Assembly (NCBI GenBank): GCA_934307065.1
Contig: CAKRCD010000017.1
Coordinates: 1 to 40,540 of the forward strand
Length of the DNA: 40,540 nucleotides
Reading direction: 5' to 3'
Source of the DNA: an uncultured Bariatricus sp.
GTDB taxonomy: Bacteria > Bacillota > Clostridia > Lachnospirales > Lachnospiraceae
Below the pieces are notes generated by a model that was not told the DNA's origin, ran no database searches, and saw only the letters and a list, made by a program, of their open reading frames with translations. The position numbers were made by a program, and so were the translations under genes. Shown here one piece after another: positions 1 through 5,418 of this stretch (the stretch's first letter is position 1; each line of letters begins with the position of its first letter).

Positions 1-296
1 GGTGTCCAAGGATAATCTCCAAGGTCTAAGTCGCAGTCTAAATATATAATCTTATTCTCAAATGTATTACCTGTAGACGCACCAGTATCAATTCCAATAT
101 TTGTGAGTTCTGCAAGTCCCGCCAGTTGCTCTGCTGTTTTGATATGAAATTCTGTATCGGTTTCATTATACCAGCTTGTATCAGCTGTTCCGTCCCAAAC
201 ATCTACATCATTTTCCGCAGCAAATGCAGTTGTCGGAATAATCATAAAGACCATAGCAATCGCCAACAGCATTGCTAACCATTTGTTTCTTTTCAA
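1..296 (-). CDS. Secreted/surface protein, N-terminal fragment (runs off window)
   Basis: Only the first 98 or so residues are present; the rest lies beyond the left edge. The start is read as TTG at 296-294, because an AGGAGG sits 8 nt upstream (310-305) and it gives a classic signal peptide: KRNK, a hydrophobic stretch, then a TTAFAAEN cleavage site. An in-frame ATG at 359 would add 21 residues but has no ribosome binding site. After the signal peptide come residues of the type TEFHIKTAEQLAGLAEL and an IYLDCDLDLGD strand, which resemble the starts of right-handed beta-helix or GLUG-type repeats in large Lachnospiraceae surface proteins. Family assignment is inference from this short piece. 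Its leader can fold over the ribosome binding site. Confidence 0.75.
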   Translation of the reverse strand, partial: MKRNKWLAMLLAIAMVFMIIPTTAFAAENDVDVWDGTADTSWYNETDTEFHIKTAEQLAGLAELTNIGIDTGASTGNTFENKIIYLDCDLDLGDYPWT

Positions 297-302
297 AATA
301 AA

Positions 303-332
303 AACCTCCTTCGTTTTTTCTCGAAGAAGGTT
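303..332 (-). promoter_or_regulatory. Leader hairpin covering the ribosome binding site of the partial surface protein
   Basis: Positions 303-313 and 322-332 form an 11-bp stem with an 8-nt loop. In the minus-strand transcript the only imperfect pair is a G-U wobble, while on the plus strand the same pair is C-A. The AGGAGG ribosome binding site (310-305) lies wholly inside the stem. Such a structure would be expected to hold down translation unless opened by temperature, a protein or a ribosome. The fold is visible; the regulatory role is inferred. Confidence 0.5.
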
Positions 333-448
333 GGATTTTATGTCCTCCTCCGAGTGCATACTATTCTTTTGTCCTCAGGGGTACATATATCTATTAAAAA
401 ATATGCCACTTTTTTCTGTGTTTTGCAAGCAATTTTCAAAAAATTCTC

Positions 449-478
449 TTGACAAATTATATTTTTTAGTGATACATG
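449..478 (+). promoter_or_regulatory. Candidate sigma-A promoter for the gyrB-like gene
   Basis: A perfect TTGACA at 449-454 is followed after 18 nt by TACATG (473-478), which matches TATAAT poorly but has a TG one base upstream (extended -10 form). It points toward the gyrB-like gene, about 160 nt away. The -35 is convincing and the -10 is weak. No clear Shine-Dalgarno is seen before the ATG at 641. Confidence 0.3.
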
Positions 479-640
479 ATTTTATTCCTGTTCTTTGTTA
501 TAGTCTATAAAACAATTCTCGGTTTATTGTTTCTTCCGCTCTATTTCTTGAGAATAAAACGATTCCCTTTTTAACGGAATTGCGATTTCCATGCACTGGA
601 CAGGTAATGGATTTCAGTCCGGATTATTCAGACATTTGTA

Positions 641-2563
641 ATGAAAAAAGAGATTTATGATGGTTCATCCATTGATATTTTGGAAGGATTGGAAGCAGTT
701 CGAGTTCGACCAGGTATGTATATTGGATCTACAGGTTCAATTGGTCTACATCATTGTATTTGGGAAATTTTAGATAACTCCATTGATGAAGCGTTGGCTG
801 GATATTGTAAAAATATCGAAATTATTTTACATGAAGATGGAAGTATTTCCATTCAAGATGATGGACGCGGAATTCCAGTTGATATCCATCCAAAAGCAAA
901 AATTCCAACTCTTCGTGTTATTTATACTGTTCTCCATGCAGGTGGTAAATTCAAAGAAGGCGCATATCAAATTTCAGGAGGTTTACATGGTGTTGGTGCA
1001 TCTGTAGTAAATGCCTTATCTGAATATCTTGAAGTAGAAACCTATCATAATGGGAAAATTTATTATGATAAATATAAAAAAGGCAAACCAGTTATATCTC
1101 TTGATAAAAATGGAAATTTGAAAGTATTAAATAAAACAAATATTCCATCAGGTACAAAAGTCTCCTTCAAACCAGATTCTACTATTTTTGAAACAACTGA
1201 ATTTAAACATGATGTGATTTATGAACACTTAAAACAAACTTGTTATTTGAATAATCAAATCACCATTCGATTCATTGATGAAATCGCACATACTGATGAT
1301 ATTTTTCATTTTGAAAATGGTTTAGTTGATTTTATGAAAGATATTAATTCTGACGAAACAATTGAAACAAAATCTGATATTGTTTATTTTGTTGGAGAAA
1401 ATGATGGAATGATTGCAGAAATTTGTATGCAACTTACAAATGAAAAAAGTGAACGTGTATTTTCGTTTGTAAACAATATCATGACACCAGATGAAGGAAC
1501 GCATGTAACAGGATTTCGTAGTGGTTTAACAAAATGCATCAATGGATATAATAAAGATTTTAACTTAAAAGAATCTTTGAGCGGAAATGATATCCGAAGT
1601 GGACTAACAACTATTATTTCATTCAAAATGAAAGAGCCAATTTTTGAAGGACAAACAAAAGGAAAATTGGGAAGTTCTATTGCAAAATCAACAATGGAAA
1701 CAATTGTAAATACATTTGGAACCGTATTCTTTGATAAAAACTATCCCATTTTGAAAGATTTCATTGATAATGCAATTAACAATATGAATGAAAGAAAAAA
1801 AATTGAAAAAAAAGGTACGAATATACCTAAAAATCAATATGAAATTAGTAGTAAACTTGCAGATTGTAATGCCACAAAAACAGAACCTGAAAAATGTGAG
1901 ATTTTCATTGTAGAAGGAGATAGTGCTGGTGGATCTGCAAAAGAAGCAAGAATTAGAAAATACCATGCAGTCTTACCACTTAGAGGGAAAGTATTAAATA
2001 TTGAAAAAGCTTCATTGGATAAAGTTTTTGAAAATAAAGAAATTCAAACTATGCTTACCGCATTTACAACCAACCAAAGTTATGGTGATGATTTTGATAT
2101 TACAAAAATGAGATATGGTAAAGTTGTCATTATGACTGATGCTGATGTAGATGGGGCCCATATTACTACATTACTTCTTACTTTCTTTTATCGTTATTTC
2201 AAACAACTCATTCAAGATGGATATGTATATATTGCTCTTACACCACTTTATATCGTTGATTATAATGAAAAAGGATCTAAAGTAAGAAAACAAATTTTCT
2301 TATACAATGATAAAGAACTTGCTACGTTTAAGAAATCAACAAATAAAATATTGAAAGTGAGTCGTGCAAAAGGTCTTGGAGAATTAGATAAAGACCAATT
2401 AAAAGTTGCTGCTTTCGATGAAAAAACTAGACGACTTGTGAAAGTACGAATTGAAGATGCGATTCAAGCAGATAAAACAACATCTTTATTAATGGGAAGT
2501 GTTGTTGAAGGTAGAAAGAAGTTAATTGTGAAAGAAAGTCAACATATTAATCAAATTGGATAA
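641..2563 (+). CDS. gyrB: DNA gyrase subunit B-like protein, lone AT-rich paralogue
   Basis: This is a full-length type IIA topoisomerase ATPase/TOPRIM subunit of 640 residues, the usual length for Gram-positive GyrB. The GHKL ATPase is intact, with RPGMYIG near residue 24, Asn46, Asp73, Arg76-Gly77 and GLHGVG near 114. The TOPRIM domain has EGDSAGGSAK and the metal-binding DADVDGAH, and a GyrB C-terminal tail follows. Numbering matches E. coli GyrB closely. At position 136, where E. coli has Arg, this protein has His (ETYHNGK); Arg136 changes are a known route to aminocoumarin resistance. TOPRIM also reads GAHITTLL instead of the usual GAHIRTLL. No gyrA, recF or dnaA lies nearby, and it is the only rightward gene here. 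Third codon positions are nearly all A or T, unlike most of the window. It is probably an acquired second gyrB, possibly a resistant target copy, but a divergent housekeeping gene cannot be excluded. Confidence 0.9.
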   Translation: MKKEIYDGSSIDILEGLEAVRVRPGMYIGSTGSIGLHHCIWEILDNSIDEALAGYCKNIEIILHEDGSISIQDDGRGIPVDIHPKAKIPTLRVIYTVLHAGGKFKEGAYQISGGLHGVGASVVNALSEYLEVETYHNGKIYYDKYKKGKPVISLDKNGNLKVLNKTNIPSGTKVSFKPDSTIFETTEFKHDVIYEHLKQTCYLNNQITIRFIDEIAHTDDIFHFENGLVDFMKDINSDETIETKSDIVYFVGENDGMIAEICMQLTNEKSERVFSFVNNIMTPDEGTHVTGFRSGLTKCINGYNKDFNLKESLSGNDIRSGLTTIISFKMKEPIFEGQTKGKLGSSIAKSTMETIVNTFGTVFFDKNYPILKDFIDNAINNMNERKKIEKKGTNIPKNQYEISSKLADCNATKTEPEKCEIFIVEGDSAGGSAKEARIRKYHAVLPLRGKVLNIEKASLDKVFENKEIQTMLTAFTTNQSYGDDFDITKMRYGKVVIMTDADVDGAHITTLLLTFFYRYFKQLIQDGYVYIALTPLYIVDYNEKGSKVRKQIFLYNDKELATFKKSTNKILKVSRAKGLGELDKDQLKVAAFDEKTRRLVKVRIEDAIQADKTTSLLMGSVVEGRKKLIVKESQHINQIG

Positions 2564-2648
2564 GAAAATGTTTAAAATAATTTGATAATTTAATATCCAT
2601 ATGTTAAAATAAAAATAGACAAAAAAAATATATATATTATTTAGAGTT

Positions 2649-2690
2649 AAATACATCCACAATTTTTAATTTTGTGGGTGTATTTTTTTG
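2649..2690 (+). terminator. Rho-independent terminator of the gyrB-like gene
   Basis: The stem 2649-2662 pairs with 2672-2685 over 14 bp with one G-T wobble, and the right arm runs into a T-rich stretch up to 2689. It lies 86 nt after the gyrB-like stop codon. Confidence 0.8.
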
Positions 2691-2707
2691 TTATAGTTTA
2701 TATAAAA

Positions 2708-2736
2708 AATAACTCCCACAATTTGTGAGAGTTATT
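2708..2736 (-). terminator. Rho-independent terminator of the CxxC/CAP wall protein
   Basis: Arms 2708-2720 and 2724-2736 pair over 13 bp with one mismatch around a 3-nt loop. On the minus strand the stem is followed by a T tract (complement of 2704-2709). It sits just past the stop at 2743. With the previous hairpin it separates two convergent genes. Confidence 0.75.
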
Positions 2737-2742
2737 AGTTAT

Positions 2743-5265
2743 TTATGAGAATAGTTGTACAAAATGATAATTATAACTACCATATTTTGTTTTTTGTACA
2801 AATACAGCAATTCCAATATTTGAATAATGAGAATTTGTTTGTGAATTATCATGACCTGGTGAATCACACCAATCTTGGAATACTTCTTCTGCACTCTTTT
2901 GATACCATGCAATGTTTTCTGCCATTGTACCAGCCATTGGGAAAAGTGATGTAATCGCTCTTTCTCCATTTGGTCTATAGTGATCTTTAACAACTACTAA
3001 TTCTGGTCCACGAATCAAAGCAGCTTGACCTAGATTTGTATCAATACCAACCACATTTAATTCTTTTACACCAAATTTTACACGTCTCTGATTTACAAGT
3101 CTACCAATTTCTTTAGCCATAGCTAAATCATAGTGTCCAACAACTGTTGTTGTCTTTCCATTACCAAGATCAATGGTATATTCTTTATCGTTATATTCTT
3201 GATATGTTTTTCCGCAATATTCACAAGCATAGTAATTATAAGTTAAATCACTCTTTGTAAGTACATACTTATGATTTTCTGGATTTAATTCAAGAGTTTC
3301 TCGATAAATATCATCGCAGTTTTTACATTTATATTCGATATAACCATTGGTTGCACAAGTAGATTCTACTCGATTTATTTCCACAGTTTTATCATAATCA
3401 TGAGGTGCAAGTTCTAATTCTACTTTTTCAGTTTCATTACATCTTACACATTTATAAATATCGAACCCTTTCACAGTACAAGTAGAATCAACATGATCTA
3501 CAACTGTTTCAAATTCATGTCCAAGTGCATCTGATGTTTTTTCTGTATAAGAATTACCACAAACTGTACATGTGAATACGTTATATCCATCTTCTGTACA
3601 AGTAGGTTCTACAGTTTTTGTACATTCATAAGAGTGAGGAATCATATCTAATGTTTCTTTGTATGAATCATCACATCTTGAACAAGTAAACTCCTTATAT
3701 CCTTCTTTTGTACATGTAGGATTTACAGTATCAGTTAATTCGTAATTATGGCCAAGTTTTGTAAGAGTAATCTTATAAGAATCTTTACATCTTGAACATG
3801 TGAATTCTTTATAACCATCTTCTTCGCAAGTTGCCTTTTTAGAATCAGAAAGTTTATAATCATGACCTAAACGTTTAATTGTTTCTTTGTATGAATCACC
3901 ACACATAGTACAAACATATTCATGATATCCATCATTTTCACATGTTGCATCAACAGTTTTTGTTGAAACATAATCATGATTAATTTTTAAGATTTCATCT
4001 TTATAAGTATCACCACACATAGAACATGTGTATTCCTTATAACCATTTGCTTGACAAGTAGGTTTTACAGTTCTTGTTAATTCATAATTATGTGAAATTT
4101 TATCAATTATTTCTTTCTTGATATTTCCACACATATTACAAGTATACTCTTTGTATCCTTCTGTTTGACATGTAGGATTTACCGTTCTTACATATTCATA
4201 ATTATGGTCAATCTTTGTAAGAGTTTCTTTGTAAGTATCACCACACATTGAACATGTATATTCCTTATAGCCATCTTCTTGACAAGTAGGTTCTACTGTA
4301 TTCGTAAGTTCATATTTATGTAATTTTTCCGGCACCCAGACACCTTTTTCATCTACATAGTATTTTCCGCCATCAACCCATTCAGATACTGCCATGGTTC
4401 CGTCTGCTTTTACATAATAGATGCCTGATATCCAGCAGTTACGCGCTGCCACACCACCGTTTTTAAAATAATACCAGTAGCCATCTATCTGCTTCCAGCC
4501 TGTTCCACTGAACATAGCTCCGCTCTCTGCAAGAAAATACAGTTCTCCATTAATTTCCTGTAATCCGGTCTGCATAACCCCGTAACTATCCAGATAATAC
4601 CATGTTCCGCTTAAATAGAGCCAGCCATAAGCCATAGCTCCACCCGGCTGATAATAATACCAATCGCCTTCTAAGCGTTTCCATCCGGTCTGCATAGCAC
4701 CTGATTCCGAAAAATAATATTCCTGACCGTCTATAGTGCGCGGACCTCTTTCCATCTTTCCGCTTCCATCCAGATAATACCATGTTCCGCTCAAATAAAG
4801 CCAGCCAGTTACCATATATCCTGACTTATTAAAATAATACCACTCTCCATTAATATACTTCCAGCTATTAACAGGATAGCTTCCATCCTCATTTCTGTAC
4901 CACCAGCCATTGCTGTCTTTCATCCACTTAGCCGGCCGCTTACCCACAACCCAGGCTCCACTGGCATTTACATAATACTCTCCAATCCAGGTATCTGCCG
5001 CCATTGTACCATCCTCGTACATGTAATAATAAGTCTGACCAACCTGTTTCCATCCGGTCACTTTCTGACCTGCTTCATAATAATACCAATTACCATCTTC
5101 CAGTGACCATCCCTGCTGTATCGTCTGAAGTGCTATATTGTCATCATCCCCAGTCTGTCTTTTTACCACCTCAGTATTCCCAGCAGATACCTGCAAAGCA
5201 GGAATTCCCGTTGCTCCCATTGCAACAGCAAGTGCCATCGCAAGAAGCCGTGTCCTATTTCTCAT
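2743..5265 (-). CDS. Secreted wall-binding protein with tandem CxxC modules and C-terminal CAP domain (mosaic gene)
   Basis: The 840-residue product has a signal peptide (residues 1-29, ending VSAGN), then GW/WYY cell-wall-binding repeats of the choline-binding type (about 51-312). Nine modules of about 39 residues follow (316-665), each with PTCxxxGYxEYTCxxCG-DxYKE and a closing His, then one degenerate module ending in YQEYND. Last is a CAP/SCP domain (about 710-840) with HYRPNGE, AENIAWY and SPGHDN. Wall-binding repeats would hold the protein on the envelope. The CxxC pairs could bind zinc or form disulfides, and bacterial CAP domains have varied, often unknown roles. An AGGAGG-type site precedes the ATG. 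Base composition changes sharply at about 4323, between the codons for VPEK and LHKYE. Upstream resembles the neighbouring wall genes, while downstream is AT-rich like the gyrB-like gene, suggesting a recombinant gene. Confidence 0.85.
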   Translation of the reverse strand: MRNRTRLLAMALAVAMGATGIPALQVSAGNTEVVKRQTGDDDNIALQTIQQGWSLEDGNWYYYEAGQKVTGWKQVGQTYYYMYEDGTMAADTWIGEYYVNASGAWVVGKRPAKWMKDSNGWWYRNEDGSYPVNSWKYINGEWYYFNKSGYMVTGWLYLSGTWYYLDGSGKMERGPRTIDGQEYYFSESGAMQTGWKRLEGDWYYYQPGGAMAYGWLYLSGTWYYLDSYGVMQTGLQEINGELYFLAESGAMFSGTGWKQIDGYWYYFKNGGVAARNCWISGIYYVKADGTMAVSEWVDGGKYYVDEKGVWVPEKLHKYELTNTVEPTCQEDGYKEYTCSMCGDTYKETLTKIDHNYEYVRTVNPTCQTEGYKEYTCNMCGNIKKEIIDKISHNYELTRTVKPTCQANGYKEYTCSMCGDTYKDEILKINHDYVSTKTVDATCENDGYHEYVCTMCGDSYKETIKRLGHDYKLSDSKKATCEEDGYKEFTCSRCKDSYKITLTKLGHNYELTDTVNPTCTKEGYKEFTCSRCDDSYKETLDMIPHSYECTKTVEPTCTEDGYNVFTCTVCGNSYTEKTSDALGHEFETVVDHVDSTCTVKGFDIYKCVRCNETEKVELELAPHDYDKTVEINRVESTCATNGYIEYKCKNCDDIYRETLELNPENHKYVLTKSDLTYNYYACEYCGKTYQEYNDKEYTIDLGNGKTTTVVGHYDLAMAKEIGRLVNQRRVKFGVKELNVVGIDTNLGQAALIRGPELVVVKDHYRPNGERAITSLFPMAGTMAENIAWYQKSAEEVFQDWCDSPGHDNSQTNSHYSNIGIAVFVQKTKYGSYNYHFVQLFS
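3196..4320 (-). repeat. Tandem coding repeats: about ten CxxC-CxxC modules
   Basis: Units of about 117 nt encode a 38-40-residue module beginning with His-aromatic and carrying a single Cys (PTC), then Gly-Tyr, then CxxC. Nine are complete and the tenth is degenerate. DNA identity is diverged between most units, so the array is old rather than newly amplified. The neighbouring CAP protein at 5419 keeps only one degenerate module in the same place before its CAP domain, so the module is a shared, expandable spacer. Confidence 0.75.
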
Positions 5266-5301
5266 TCTTCTTCCTCCTCATGACATAAATATTCTATATC
5301 C

Positions 5302-5330
5302 ACTATAAACGATAGAGTTCCAAACCGCAA
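5302..5330 (-). promoter_or_regulatory. Candidate promoter of the CxxC/CAP wall protein
   Basis: On the minus strand TTGCGG (5330-5325) is followed after 17 nt by TATAGT (5307-5302, 5 of 6 to consensus). It lies about 40 nt upstream of the start codon and downstream of the preceding gene's terminator, so this gene probably has its own transcript. Confidence 0.45.
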
Positions 5331-5349
5331 CTATATTCATTACTTTTCT

Positions 5350-5398
5350 GCAAAAAGAAAGAGTAAAAAGACAAAATTGTAATCTTTTCACTCTTTCT
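5350..5398 (-). terminator. Rho-independent terminator of the transglutaminase/CAP wall protein
   Basis: Arms 5356-5371 and 5383-5398 form a 16-bp stem with one mismatch and an 11-nt loop. On the minus strand it continues into TTTTTGC. It begins 20 nt past the stop codon at 5419. Confidence 0.75.
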
Positions 5399-5418
5399 AT
5401 TCATTGAAGTATTATCTC

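Larger units (their letters stand above)
297..640. other. AT-rich intergenic region between divergent genes
   Basis: This 344-base gap separates the leftward surface-protein gene from the rightward gyrB-like gene. It holds the RBS-covering hairpin (303-332) and a candidate rightward promoter (449-478). The rest is strongly AT-rich and codes for nothing convincing. The change from mixed composition in the surface gene to AT-rich sequence takes place here, so it may contain the left edge of the AT-rich island described in the findings. No inverted terminal repeats, target-site duplication or tRNA gene are visible. Confidence 0.5.

Noticed and set aside
283..510. 75-codon rightward open frame in the AT-rich gap
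   Set aside because: No ribosome binding site, overlaps the leader and start of the leftward surface gene, and composition is like random AT-rich sequence.
3196..4320. Regular repeats that might suggest a CRISPR array
   Set aside because: Repeats are in frame, about 117 nt long, diverged, and encode CxxC modules. There are no short identical repeats with unique spacers.
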